From: Chitinophaga sp. HK235
Lineage (GTDB): Bacteria; Bacteroidota; Bacteroidia; Chitinophagales; Chitinophagaceae
Assembly: GCF_018255755.1 (NCBI RefSeq)
Contig: NZ_CP073766.1
Span: 6,942,501-7,006,500, forward strand
Length of the DNA: 64,000 nt
Direction: 5' to 3'
The position numbers and the translations under genes are program-made. Shown here in pieces: positions 27,620 to 35,830 of this stretch (positions within the stretch are counted from its first letter, which is position 1; every line of letters starts with the position of its first letter). The notes beneath the pieces were generated by a model, which saw nothing but the letters and a program-made list of their open reading frames with translations, did not search any database and was not told the origin of the DNA.

Positions 27620-28339
27620 ATGAAGCTTGCAGCTATTGCGATAGATGATGAACCCGTAGCATTGGCCGTGATAAAGAACCATGCGGCCATGGTCCCCTTT
27701 CTGGAAATAAAAGGCTTTTTCACCAATGCCTACGAGGCGATGGAGTTTCTGAGCAAGGAAAAAGTAGACCTGCTGTTTCTGGACATCAAAATGCCCGATA
27801 TCTCAGGGTTGGACTTTATCTCCAGCCTGCCACAACCACCCATGACCATTTTTACCACTGCCTACTCAGAACATGCGGTGAAAAGTTTTGAGCTGGACGC
27901 AATAGACTATCTGCTGAAACCTTTTTCCCTGATCCGTTTTATCAAAGCCTGCAACAAAGCGCATAGCCTGTGGCAGCTCAAGCAGCAGAGCCCCCAGCTT
28001 AAAGAAGCACCTGCATACATCTTCCTGAAAAGCGGATATGAGCAGTTCAAAATCATGCTGGAAGATATCCTGTACCTGGAAAGCGCAGGCAACTATGTCA
28101 ATTTTATCCTGAAAGACCGCCGGCTCATTTCCCGGCTCTCTATGCAGGAGGCAGTAGACCTGTTGCCTGCCGGCCTGTTTACCCGGGTGCACCGCTCCTA
28201 TATTGTTTCAAATGACAAAGTGGAGCGGGCAGACCGTACCTCCCTTTATATCCGGAATGTGCCCATTCCCATTGGTGCGGCTTATGGCGCTGCAGTAGAT
28301 AATATCCTGGGCTCTTCTGGGGCTGTTTCCGGCCGCTAA
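27620..28339 (+). CDS. LytTR response regulator
   Basis: The 239-residue protein starts at ATG 27620 (MKLAAIAIDDEP). The receiver domain has acidic residues at IDDEP, the phosphorylated D55 in FLDIKMPDISG and a conserved FTTAYSEHAVKSF region with the switch threonine and KPF. The C-terminal LytTR DNA-binding domain spans about 140-230: ILYLESAGNYVNFIL, FTRVHRSYIVS and RNVPIPIG. It is the partner of the upstream LytS-like kinase. LytTR proteins bind imperfect direct repeats; the target is not visible here. Confidence 0.93.
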   Translation: MKLAAIAIDDEPVALAVIKNHAAMVPFLEIKGFFTNAYEAMEFLSKEKVDLLFLDIKMPDISGLDFISSLPQPPMTIFTTAYSEHAVKSFELDAIDYLLKPFSLIRFIKACNKAHSLWQLKQQSPQLKEAPAYIFLKSGYEQFKIMLEDILYLESAGNYVNFILKDRRLISRLSMQEAVDLLPAGLFTRVHRSYIVSNDKVERADRTSLYIRNVPIPIGAAYGAAVDNILGSSGAVSGR

Positions 28340-28374
28340 TTGCTATCATTTTACCGCTCTAAATATTTATTTGT

Positions 28375-28400
28375 AAAAATAGACCGAAAGGTCTATTTTT
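28375..28400. promoter_or_regulatory. TetR operator, perfect palindrome
   Basis: Perfect 11-base arms AAAAATAGACC (28375-28385) and GGTCTATTTTT (28390-28400) with a 4-base spacer lie 6 bases before the TetR start. The core TAGACC-N4-GGTCTA is the NemR-box sequence as I recall it from E. coli. Binding here would block the gene's own transcription. Confidence 0.8.
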
Positions 28401-28406
28401 AACTAT

Positions 28407-28997
28407 ATGAGCAAAGCAGCAAAAACGAGACAGTTTATCATTGAAACAGCTGCTCCTATCTTTAATCAGAAAGGAGTGGCCGGCACGGCCATCAGCGATA
28501 TCATGGAGGCTACAAGGCTGGCCAAGGGCGGGCTATACGGCAATTTCTCCTCCAAAGAGGAAATGGTACTCGATGTGTTTGACTACATCGCGGAGTTGGA
28601 GAAAAACCGGCTAAGGGCATTGACATCCCAGGCAACCACCGCTACTGGCAAGTTTGAAGCTATCTTCTCGTATTATGCCCGCTTCCCGCTTAACAGGGAG
28701 ATTGCCGGCGGTTGTCCCATGCTCAACTTCGGCGTGGAAGCAGATGATACCAACCCCGGCCTGAAAGAAAAAGTGAATGAGCTGATAGGCTACTTCCAGC
28801 ACCGCATCCGGCTGCTGGTACAGTTTGGAAAAGATAACGGTGAGTTTAAAAAAGACTGGGATGAAGATAGGTTTGCCATCCTGATGTTTACCATGCTGGA
28901 AGGGGCCATCTTTGTTACCAATATCACCAACAACAACAGGCAGATGCTGATAGTACTGGATTTTCTGAGAAAAGAAATTAAACATCACAGCAAGTGA
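28407..28997 (+). CDS. TetR/AcrR regulator, NemR-like
   Basis: The 196-residue protein has an N-terminal TetR helix-turn-helix: FIIETAAPIFNQKGVAGTAI, SDIMEATRLAKGGLYGNFSS and KEEMVLDVFDY. The C-terminal ligand domain contains GGCPMLNFGVEADD with one cysteine, and VQFGKDNGEFKKDWDEDRFA. The GGCP(M/L) region and the box sequence fit the NemR/YxaF-like group, some of which react with electrophiles through a cysteine. A perfect TAGACC-N4-GGTCTA operator lies directly upstream, so autoregulation is very likely. A related half-degenerate site precedes the downstream hydrolase gene. Confidence 0.9.
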   Translation: MSKAAKTRQFIIETAAPIFNQKGVAGTAISDIMEATRLAKGGLYGNFSSKEEMVLDVFDYIAELEKNRLRALTSQATTATGKFEAIFSYYARFPLNREIAGGCPMLNFGVEADDTNPGLKEKVNELIGYFQHRIRLLVQFGKDNGEFKKDWDEDRFAILMFTMLEGAIFVTNITNNNRQMLIVLDFLRKEIKHHSK

Positions 28998-29018
28998 TTT
29001 TTTTTTTAGTTCCAATAA

Positions 29019-29034
29019 TAAACCAATCGGTCTA
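29019..29034. promoter_or_regulatory. Second, imperfect TetR operator
   Basis: TAAACC-AATC-GGTCTA differs from the first operator core by one base and ends 4 bases before the hydrolase start. It suggests that the regulator also controls this gene directly. Confidence 0.6.
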
Positions 29035-29038
29035 AAAG

Positions 29039-29911
29039 ATGCAACACCAGGTTTTACCCCTGTCATTACGGATGACAGCCTTTTTACTATCCGGCCTGAG
29101 CAAGCCATTCCCCGGCCTCACCGCGCGTTTATTTTACCGCTTGTACTGTACACCGCCGGGAACCAAAATGAGGAGCACCCATCAGGAGCTGCGTGACACA
29201 GCACATGCCGGTAACCTGACCGTTACCCGCTATGCTTTTGACGAACGGCCCATGAAAATTAACACCTACCGCTGGGGTACTTCTGATAAAAAGATATTAC
29301 TGTTACATGGATGGGGTGGAAGCCCTTTTCATTTCAAACAACTGATCGGCACACTGGTGCAACAGGGCTATCAGGTGGTAGCCTATGATGCGCCGGCACA
29401 TGGCGGTTCCGACGGTAAACGCACCAATCTCGTACAATGGACACATGTGCTGGAACAGGTGATGATGCAGGAAGGGCCTTTGTATGCTATCATAGGGCAT
29501 TCCCTCGGTGGACTCAATGCTGCGCTCACCCTGTCCCGCAAAAAAGTACAGGTGCCCCGGCTGGTGATGCTTAGCTCCTCATTGAGTGCCCCGGATTTTT
29601 TTAATGAAGCCCTGCGGCTTTTTAAGATCCATCCGGTAGTAATGCCGCCGCTGCAACAACTGATCCGTAAACGACTCAGGGAAGACCTGAATGAAATGGA
29701 CCTTCACCGTTATATCAACCAGATTAAAGCGGGGAAGATTTTTATTGCCTATGATACTGCTGATACACTGGTAGATGAAAAAGAAATTACGGCATTCGTG
29801 GAACAGTATCCGTCTATTCGTGCCCTGCGCATCACCGGCGACGGACATTTCCGTATCATGCGCCAGGAGCCTGTAATTCGGGGCGTTATGCAGTTCCTCG
29901 AAAGTGCATAA
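29039..29911 (+). CDS. Alpha/beta hydrolase
   Basis: The 290-residue protein has the alpha/beta-hydrolase order: oxyanion region LLHGWGGSPFHFKQL, YDAPAHGGSDG, nucleophile elbow GHSLGGLNAA with the catalytic Ser, an acid near YDTADTLVDEKE and the final His in GDGHFRIM. There is no signal peptide, although the N terminus is somewhat hydrophobic. The substrate is unknown. It lies 41 bases after the TetR gene and has its own operator copy, so it is the probable target of that regulator; a role in detoxifying the ligand is an inference. Confidence 0.88.
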   Translation: MQHQVLPLSLRMTAFLLSGLSKPFPGLTARLFYRLYCTPPGTKMRSTHQELRDTAHAGNLTVTRYAFDERPMKINTYRWGTSDKKILLLHGWGGSPFHFKQLIGTLVQQGYQVVAYDAPAHGGSDGKRTNLVQWTHVLEQVMMQEGPLYAIIGHSLGGLNAALTLSRKKVQVPRLVMLSSSLSAPDFFNEALRLFKIHPVVMPPLQQLIRKRLREDLNEMDLHRYINQIKAGKIFIAYDTADTLVDEKEITAFVEQYPSIRALRITGDGHFRIMRQEPVIRGVMQFLESA

Positions 29912-30023
29912 GGTAAAGTGGTGGGGCCGGCATTTTTGATCGTGGATAATTTCCGGCAATAAACTTGCATTAGCTCTCTTAAAACAATATTTTAGAGACC
30001 TGTAAGTTTAAAACCCACGTTAT

Positions 30024-31049
30024 ATGAGTAACACAAACAACCGCCGGCAGTTTCTGCGGCAAATGGGTATGTACACCATGGGCCTTGGCTTGCTGCCTTC
30101 TGTATTAGCCGCCTGCAATGAAGGTAAGTCTACCCGCAATGACAAGGACAGTGCCGCTCAGCCTTCCACCAACAGCGAAACCGCCAAAGAACTGTTCTTT
30201 AAGATTTCACTGGCAGAATGGTCTTTTCACAAAGCACTCTTCGCCAAAAAAATGGATCACCTGGATTTTGCCGTCCGGGCAAAAAATGAATTCGGCATCA
30301 GCGGTGTGGAATATGTCAACCAGTTTTTTAAAGACAAAGCCAAAGACCAGGCCTACCTGGCCGAAATGAAAAAACGGGCCGATGATAATGGTGTACGCAG
30401 TGTACTGATCATGTGCGACGGAGAAGGAGAGATGGGTGATCTGGATACCAAAAAAAGATTGCAGGCCGTGGAAAACCACTACAAATGGGTGGAAGCAGCC
30501 CAATACCTCGGCTGCCATGCCATCCGTGTCAACGCTGCCGGTGAAGGCAAGGCCGAAGAAGTAGCCAAAGCCGCCATTGAATCACTTACTAAACTGGCCA
30601 CCTTCGGAAAAGAACATGGTATCAATGTGATCGTGGAAAATCATGGTAGTTATTCCTCCAACGGAAAATGGTTGAACAATATCATGAAAACCGTGAACAT
30701 GCCTAACTGTGGCACTTTGCCGGACCTGGGCAATTTCTGTATCAACAGAAGCAAGCCGGAAAACAATACGCCGGAAGCATGGGCCAAAACCACCTGCCTC
30801 GAAGAATATGATCGTTATGAAGGGGTGACGGAGCTGATGCCTTTTGCTAAAGGGGTAAGTGCTAAAACTTATGATTTTGATGCAGCGGGTAATGAAACCA
30901 CCATCGATTACAAACGGATGCTGCAGATTGTAAAAAATGCCGGTTATAAAGATGGTTACATTGGTATTGAGTACGAAGGAAACCGTTTATCAGAAGAAGA
31001 AGGGGTGAAGAAAACAAAAGAACTGCTACTGCGTTTGGGCGCGATTTAA
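30024..31049 (+). CDS. Sugar phosphate isomerase/epimerase-like exported protein
   Basis: The 341-residue protein starts with a twin-arginine signal (NNRRQFLRQMGMYTMGLGLL) and a cysteine (VLAACNE) that fits a lipobox, so a Tat-exported lipoprotein is likely. The rest is a xylose-isomerase-like TIM barrel: FKISLAEWSFHKALF, ISGVEYVNQF, YLGCHAIRVNA, NVIVENHGSYSSN, GTLPDLGNFC and YIGIEYEG. Acidic and histidine residues at the barrel ends would bind a metal. Homologues in Bacteroidota act on modified sugars, but the substrate is not known. A strong terminator follows. Confidence 0.85.
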   Translation: MSNTNNRRQFLRQMGMYTMGLGLLPSVLAACNEGKSTRNDKDSAAQPSTNSETAKELFFKISLAEWSFHKALFAKKMDHLDFAVRAKNEFGISGVEYVNQFFKDKAKDQAYLAEMKKRADDNGVRSVLIMCDGEGEMGDLDTKKRLQAVENHYKWVEAAQYLGCHAIRVNAAGEGKAEEVAKAAIESLTKLATFGKEHGINVIVENHGSYSSNGKWLNNIMKTVNMPNCGTLPDLGNFCINRSKPENNTPEAWAKTTCLEEYDRYEGVTELMPFAKGVSAKTYDFDAAGNETTIDYKRMLQIVKNAGYKDGYIGIEYEGNRLSEEEGVKKTKELLLRLGAI

Positions 31050-31060
31050 TACTTAAGACT

Positions 31061-31107
31061 ATAAAGGGAGCAAAACACAACAACTATGTGTGTTTTGCTC
31101 CCTTTAT
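31061..31107. terminator. Bidirectional terminator
   Basis: Perfect 19-base arms (31061-31079 and 31089-31107, containing AAAGGGAGCAAAACACA) with a 9-base loop, followed by TTTTTG on the + strand. It separates convergent genes. Confidence 0.88.
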
Positions 31108-31124
31108 TTTTGTATAAAAGAATA

Positions 31125-31967
31125 TTACTTAAACTGCGTTTTCAGGAAAGACAGTGCATGTGTATAGGCATCTTTAGTAGCCTCACTGTTGTAGATGGGA
31201 TTGCTGGGATTGGCAAATGCATGATCAGCATCATAACGTTTAACCGTTAACGTTTTCCCTGCTTTTTTCATGTCTTTCTCAAATTCATCAACAATCTGCG
31301 GGGTGATACCCTTATCCTTGTTGGCAAAGAGTCCGAGCACCGGACCATGTAATTTCTTCAGGGTTTCCACATCTTTTTCCGGCATACCGTAATACATCAC
31401 ACAACCTACGTTTTGACTGCCATTGATAAGGGCAGACTGTAAGGCAATACCGCCTCCAAAGCACCAGCCCAATGTAGCGATATGCGCCGGTTTGCCGGCA
31501 TAGTCCCGGGCTCCTTCCATGACGGCTTTCAGTCTCTCCCTGGGAACAGATTGCATCATCTTGGAAGCTTCTTCACGGTTAGTAGCAACCTTCTGATCAT
31601 AGAGGTCTACAGCCAGTACATTCACTGTGCCGCCCAGATCATTGTACAGCTTCTCTGATTCTTTTTTCACATAGTCATTCAAGCCGTACCATTCGTGGAA
31701 TACAAGCAGGTATTTGTTGGATGGCTTCTGAGCTTTAAACAGAAAGCCATGCGCAGCGGTGCCATCAGGAGTTTTGAACGTTACATTCGTTCCGGCTGTG
31801 CCTTGATAAGTATAAGGCAGCGGGTCTTGGTGTGCCATCCGGAAATCTTCACGGCTGGCCAGTCCGGCGAACTCTGTGATTGCATCTGTGTGACAGCAGG
31901 GAGCTGTTTGCGCATACACCCCGAAGGCACATCCCAGAATGAGGAGCAATAAGGATAGTTTTTTCAT
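31125..31967 (-). CDS. Exported dienelactone hydrolase family protein
   Basis: The 280-residue protein begins at MKKLSLLLLILGCAFGVYAQ, a signal peptide; the longer frame upstream is not needed. The hydrolase domain has LLVFHEWYGLNDYVKKES, AVDLYDQKVATNREEA and the nucleophile motif LGWCFGGG (Cys in place of Ser), typical of the family, with acid in FANKDKGI and His in YDADHAFANP. Family members cleave dienelactones; many are general hydrolases. The mature part starts with a cysteine- and histidine-containing segment (APCCHTDAITEFAGLA). A repeat element lies upstream. Confidence 0.9.
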   Translation of the reverse strand: MKKLSLLLLILGCAFGVYAQTAPCCHTDAITEFAGLASREDFRMAHQDPLPYTYQGTAGTNVTFKTPDGTAAHGFLFKAQKPSNKYLLVFHEWYGLNDYVKKESEKLYNDLGGTVNVLAVDLYDQKVATNREEASKMMQSVPRERLKAVMEGARDYAGKPAHIATLGWCFGGGIALQSALINGSQNVGCVMYYGMPEKDVETLKKLHGPVLGLFANKDKGITPQIVDEFEKDMKKAGKTLTVKRYDADHAFANPSNPIYNSEATKDAYTHALSFLKTQFK

Positions 31968-32016
31968 AAATGGATGCTTTTTTATAGGCTGATAAAAATA
32001 CAAAAAAATCCAGGTT

Positions 32017-32199
32017 CCCAGGGCTAAAGCCCTGGGCTATATTTGAAAAAAATGAGCGTTAGACTCGTCATTAAAAAGACATCATTCTAAAAATAAATCC
32101 CGTCTCAAACCCCATCAACTCGTCATTAAAAAATATATCATTCAAAAAAACAACCTCCGTCTCAACCCATCAAATATAGCCCAGGGCTTCAGCCCTGGG
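32017..32199. repeat. Compact element: inverted palindromes around a tandem repeat
   Basis: Two small palindromes of the REP kind, CCCAGGGCT..AGCCCTGGG, lie at 32017-32036 and 32180-32199. Each is bordered on its inner side by CTATATTTG or CAAATATAG, so the two units are inverted. Between them are two tandem units of exactly 55 bases (32063-32117 and 32118-32172) that start ACTCGTCATTAAAAA and end CCATCA. The element ends 2 bases from the FecR-like stop at 32202. It resembles a composite REP/BIME or a small non-autonomous mobile element; no coding sequence is inside. Confidence 0.8.
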
Positions 32200-32201
32200 G
32201 G

Positions 32202-33011
32202 CTAGAATATAAGCACCACTTTATTTTTATTGATTTTATATTTGAAATCCTGTTGGCTGCTGAGGTTGCTCAGCACGTCATCGAGTGTGGCGTTATAGAA
32301 GGCTGCTGCTGTGATGGTGCGGGATTTGGAGGCATCGCCGCGCATTTCTACTTCTACGCCGAACCATTCTTCCAGGATGCGGGAAACGGCCATGGGGGTG
32401 GCGTCTTTGATACGAAGGGTGTCGGAGAGCCAGGCTTCCAGTTCTTCGGGATGATAGGTTTCTTTTTCCATCAGGTCTATTTCTTTGTTGGCAAGCACCA
32501 TTTGTCCGCGTTCGAGTATTTCCGGTTGGTTGTCGGTGGCGGAGTGATACGATTTGCCTACGTGGCAGGTGCCGGTGAGCTGATAGAAGGTAGCGCCTTG
32601 CTGACTGGAAAAGCCCCGCATTCTAAAGGAGGTGCCCAGTACGGCAGCGCGAAGAATATGACTGGTGACGGTAAAGCTGTCTTTGCCGGGTTTTACATCA
32701 AAAAAAGCGTCCCCGTCAAGGATAACGGCCCGGTTGCGCTGGGCATAGTTTACGGGTACGCGGAGGGTGGAGGCGGAGTTGAGGATGACAACAGAGCTGT
32801 CGGGCAATGTTATGCGGGTACGGCGGCCGGTCTCACCCTGATGCAGCAGGTATTGTACCCCTGGTACTTCCAGGTTGACAACAGTGCCGGCTTCTGGCGT
32901 TGTTGGCTCTTTGAGTTTCCAGGTGAGCAGTACAACAGCTCCTGTAATCACTAAAAGCAGCACATAAAGCCATCCGCGGGAATTTCTGCTGGCATCAGAT
33001 TTAAATAGCAT
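32202..33011 (-). CDS. FecR-like protein lacking the cytoplasmic anti-sigma part
   Basis: This 269-residue protein has a short N terminus (SDASRNSRG), one membrane segment at residues 14-32 and a periplasmic FecR domain: GETGRRTRITLPDSSVVILN, NRAVILDGDAFFDVKPGK, AVLGTSFRMRGF. A C-terminal DUF4974-like STN domain follows (EEWFGVEVEMRGDA, ATLDDVLSNLSSQ, FKYKINKNKVVLIF). Usual FecR proteins are 330-400 residues and have about 80 cytoplasmic residues that bind an ECF sigma factor; here they are absent. A -7 box lies about 45 bases upstream, and the sequence between looks non-coding, so this is the true start. No sigma gene is adjacent. It may no longer control a sigma factor. Confidence 0.85.
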   Translation of the reverse strand: MLFKSDASRNSRGWLYVLLLVITGAVVLLTWKLKEPTTPEAGTVVNLEVPGVQYLLHQGETGRRTRITLPDSSVVILNSASTLRVPVNYAQRNRAVILDGDAFFDVKPGKDSFTVTSHILRAAVLGTSFRMRGFSSQQGATFYQLTGTCHVGKSYHSATDNQPEILERGQMVLANKEIDLMEKETYHPEELEAWLSDTLRIKDATPMAVSRILEEWFGVEVEMRGDASKSRTITAAAFYNATLDDVLSNLSSQQDFKYKINKNKVVLIF

Positions 33012-33054
33012 ATTCCGGTATTTTCGTATTTAACAGAAAAAAATTAAAAGTAAG

Positions 33055-33062
33055 CAAAATTA
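33055..33062 (-). promoter_or_regulatory. -7 box TAATTTTG for the FecR-like gene
   Basis: CAAAATTA on the + strand reads TAATTTTG on the minus strand and matches TAnnTTTG. No good -33 box at the usual spacing. Confidence 0.4.
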
Positions 33063-33155
33063 AGTGGAGCCTGGTTTTCACTGTAACAATTTCTGTGAAA
33101 CAAAAGACAATATCGGTTTATACTGTTAAAAAGATATGCTGATATTATAATGTTT

Positions 33156-33187
33156 TTTGTTTAGAATCAAGGCGCACCCTAACTTTG
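33156..33187 (+). promoter_or_regulatory. Promoter TTTG-N20-TAACTTTG, nearly leaderless
   Basis: TTTG (33156-33159) and TAACTTTG (33180-33187) are separated by 20 bases. The ATG begins at 33194, six bases after the -7 box, so the transcript probably has little or no leader. Confidence 0.75.
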
Positions 33188-33193
33188 CGCCTC

Positions 33194-34372
33194 ATGGAAA
33201 AGCAGCTAACTTTATCATTCGATAATACGGCTATTGCGTTTGAGGCAAAGACCGATAAAGCATTAAAAAAAGCCAACTTTCTTTTTAGTAATATCGGAAA
33301 GCCATGGCTGGTGAAAATGGGTGCAACGTTTACTCCGTTGGCTTTTAAATTAGGATTACCTATCAAGGGAATCATTAAGAGCACTATTTTCTCGCAGTTC
33401 TGTGGAGGTGAAACACTGGAAGAAGCTGCACATACTGCTTTGCAACTGGGAAATTACCATGTGGGCGTTGTGCTGGATTACGGCGTGGAAGCGATGGAAG
33501 GAGAAGAAAGTTATGATAACGCGGTACCAGAATTTATCCGTGCTATCCAATATGCTGCCAGCAGACCCGACATCCCTTTTATAGCCATTAAAATCACGGG
33601 GTTTGCCCGCTTTGAATTACTGGAAAAAGTACAGAGCGGTGTCACCCTTAGCACACAGGAACAACAGGAATATACAAGAGTACGTTCCCGTGTACACTCC
33701 ATAGCGGAAGCGGCTGCACAATACAAGGTAGGCCTGCTCATCGATGCGGAAGAATCCTGGATACAAAAACCGGTGGATGATCTCACTGATGAGATGATGT
33801 CACTGTTCAACCGCAAGGATGTGATTGTATACAATACCTTCCAGATGTACTGCCACGACCGTTACCCATTCCTGCGCAAATCCCTGGAAAAGGCGGAGAA
33901 AGAAGGTTACCTGCTGGGAGCCAAACTCGTACGGGGCGCCTATATGGAAAAGGAAAACAAACGTGCTGCTGAAAATAATTACCCTACTCCGATACAGCCC
34001 AGCAAAGAAGCTACCGACAAGGACTACAACGCTGCTGTACAGTTTAGCATTGCTAATATCGACAAACTCGGCGTATTCATCGGTACACACAACGAAGAAA
34101 GCTGTATGCTTGCTGCCCGTACCATGGACGAGAAAAATATTCCGCACAATCATCCGCATGTGAGTTTCTCTCAGCTGCTGGGTATGAGCGATAATATCAC
34201 TTTCAACCTGGCACATGCCGGCTATACTGTTACCAAATATCTTCCGTATGGTCCTGTGAAAGACGTGATGCCCTACCTCATCCGCAGAGCGCAGGAAAAC
34301 ACTTCCATTGCCGGTCAGATGGGTCGCGAACTGGGCCTGATCAGGAAAGAACTGAAACGTAGAGGAATATAA
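33194..34372 (+). CDS. Proline dehydrogenase family protein
   Basis: The 392-residue protein begins at ATG 33194 (MEKQLTLSFDNTAIAF) rather than TTG 33185, which lies within the promoter. It is a single-function FAD-dependent TIM-barrel enzyme, the first step of proline breakdown to pyrroline-5-carboxylate. Motifs: IAIKITGFARFELLEK, LLIDAEESWIQ, VYNTFQMY, GAKLVRGAYMEKE, FIGTHNEES, NLAHAGYTVTKYLPYGPV and YLIRRAQENTS; the last resembles the substrate-binding YLxRRxxEN. There is no fused P5C dehydrogenase domain, and its gene is not next to it. A terminator follows. Confidence 0.92.
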   Translation: MEKQLTLSFDNTAIAFEAKTDKALKKANFLFSNIGKPWLVKMGATFTPLAFKLGLPIKGIIKSTIFSQFCGGETLEEAAHTALQLGNYHVGVVLDYGVEAMEGEESYDNAVPEFIRAIQYAASRPDIPFIAIKITGFARFELLEKVQSGVTLSTQEQQEYTRVRSRVHSIAEAAAQYKVGLLIDAEESWIQKPVDDLTDEMMSLFNRKDVIVYNTFQMYCHDRYPFLRKSLEKAEKEGYLLGAKLVRGAYMEKENKRAAENNYPTPIQPSKEATDKDYNAAVQFSIANIDKLGVFIGTHNEESCMLAARTMDEKNIPHNHPHVSFSQLLGMSDNITFNLAHAGYTVTKYLPYGPVKDVMPYLIRRAQENTSIAGQMGRELGLIRKELKRRGI

Positions 34373-34402
34373 GATCAAAACATATTACTGTAAATACGAA
34401 AC

Positions 34403-34437
34403 AAAGAACCCATCGACATTGTGTCGATGGGTTCTTT
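34403..34437. terminator. Bidirectional terminator
   Basis: Perfect 16-base arms AAAGAACCCATCGACA (34403-34418) and complement (34422-34437) with a 3-base loop, then TATTTTTAAT, between convergent genes. Confidence 0.85.
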
Positions 34438-34487
34438 ATTTTTAATAAATCGCTTTTATCTCCGCTCCATCAGGAGCATCATCCGCA

Positions 34488-35801
34488 TCACTGGTTTGTT
34501 TCGCTCATCGGTATCGGATATCTTGACCATACATCATCATCTGGTCTGTCTATCGGTAGTGTGTTGAGTAGTTTGTATCTGCGCAGATCGATCCAGCGGT
34601 GACCTTCCATAAACAGGGAATAACGGCGATTGTAGAGTAGTTCTGTTATTAAGGCTGCTTGTGTAACTGCACCGGCGTAAGGAGCCAGGTTATGGGACAC
34701 CCGTATCCTGTTGAGGGCTACTATGGCATCGGGGAACTGGTTCTGCTGTATTTTGGCTTCGGCATAGAGCAGTATCAGCTCTTCATTCCGGATGATGGAA
34801 ATAGGAGCGCTTAGGCTGGGCCACAGTGTCAGATCGCGGTTGCTGGTAAGACCTACACTGCTGGCGGCAGAACTGCGCACGGAGGTTTTTTTGTCGACAC
34901 GGTCATCGCCGCTGATGACCTCTGCTGCGAAGGTGGGGTGGGCTACCCGCATTTCTCCGGTCGAGTTTGGCTGCAGGTACATCGGATTGGACAGATCTCC
35001 GCCATTGGTAGAGAAGGCGTTATAGACGCCCGTGTTCAGAAGACCGTTGAGATCAAAGAATGACTCGTTCAGTGCTGTGAGTGCGGTGGCCCAGTTTTTA
35101 CGGTAAACATGGACCCTGGCTGCAATGGCGCGATTAAACTTGATCAGTCCGGCAGCATCCTTAAATCCGGCAAAGCCTTCTGAGAGAGGGAACACCACTT
35201 CAGACCCGGTAAGGTCTGCTTTACCTGCGTCCAGGAACTTGATCACGGAATCCAGTACCACCCCGGGATCGGTAATGATAGGGCCCAGGTTCGCATTGTC
35301 GGCCACGGGTATTCTGGCACCGTTTGAATCTGTCATGTTGATGTTCAACAGCAACTGATAGCCGATCAGCGTTTCTGCAAAGCCCTTAAAGGCTTTTTTC
35401 TGTGCGTCGGTGGCTACTTCGTTGCGGGTGGTTTTAAGCGCTTCCATCAGGATGAAGCACTGGCGCGCCACCTGGTAGCGGGCTGCATAAGGATTGGTGA
35501 TGTAAAAGGTGTTGTTGTCCAGTGTTTTGGTGCCACCGCCCAGCATGTCTGTAGTCCATCGCGGCTCAGATCCGGCAAAGCGGTACATCTCACGGCCCAG
35601 TACACCGAGTCCGTCGAGATAGGTACCTACGTTGTTGCGCATGCCCGATTCAGCACCGGTAACAAGGTTGAACAGGTCACTTTTGCTGGGGTTGACGACA
35701 ATGCCGCCTACTACCGGCGTGTTCAGACTGTTGATCTCTCCTTTCTGGCAGGCGCTGACAACAAGCAGCAGCCCTGAAATATATACAATAAGCTTTTTCA
35801 T
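34488..35801 (-). CDS. SusD/RagB-like nutrient-binding lipoprotein
   Basis: This 437-residue lipoprotein has a signal peptide with lipobox (LLLVVSACQKGE). It shows TPR-like helices and late SusD motifs: NEELILLYAEAKIQQNQ, VALNRIRVSHNLAPY and a LLYNRRYSLFMEGHRWIDLRR region. It is shorter than typical members (500-600 residues), mainly in the middle. It pairs with the SusC gene upstream on the same strand, 29 bases away; in such pairs SusD forms a lid over the SusC pore and captures the substrate. No glycoside hydrolase or other clue to the substrate lies nearby. Confidence 0.92.
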   Translation of the reverse strand: MKKLIVYISGLLLVVSACQKGEINSLNTPVVGGIVVNPSKSDLFNLVTGAESGMRNNVGTYLDGLGVLGREMYRFAGSEPRWTTDMLGGGTKTLDNNTFYITNPYAARYQVARQCFILMEALKTTRNEVATDAQKKAFKGFAETLIGYQLLLNINMTDSNGARIPVADNANLGPIITDPGVVLDSVIKFLDAGKADLTGSEVVFPLSEGFAGFKDAAGLIKFNRAIAARVHVYRKNWATALTALNESFFDLNGLLNTGVYNAFSTNGGDLSNPMYLQPNSTGEMRVAHPTFAAEVISGDDRVDKKTSVRSSAASSVGLTSNRDLTLWPSLSAPISIIRNEELILLYAEAKIQQNQFPDAIVALNRIRVSHNLAPYAGAVTQAALITELLYNRRYSLFMEGHRWIDLRRYKLLNTLPIDRPDDDVWSRYPIPMSETNQ

Positions 35802-35830
35802 GTTTTACAGTTTTGATGGTCAGATAATGA

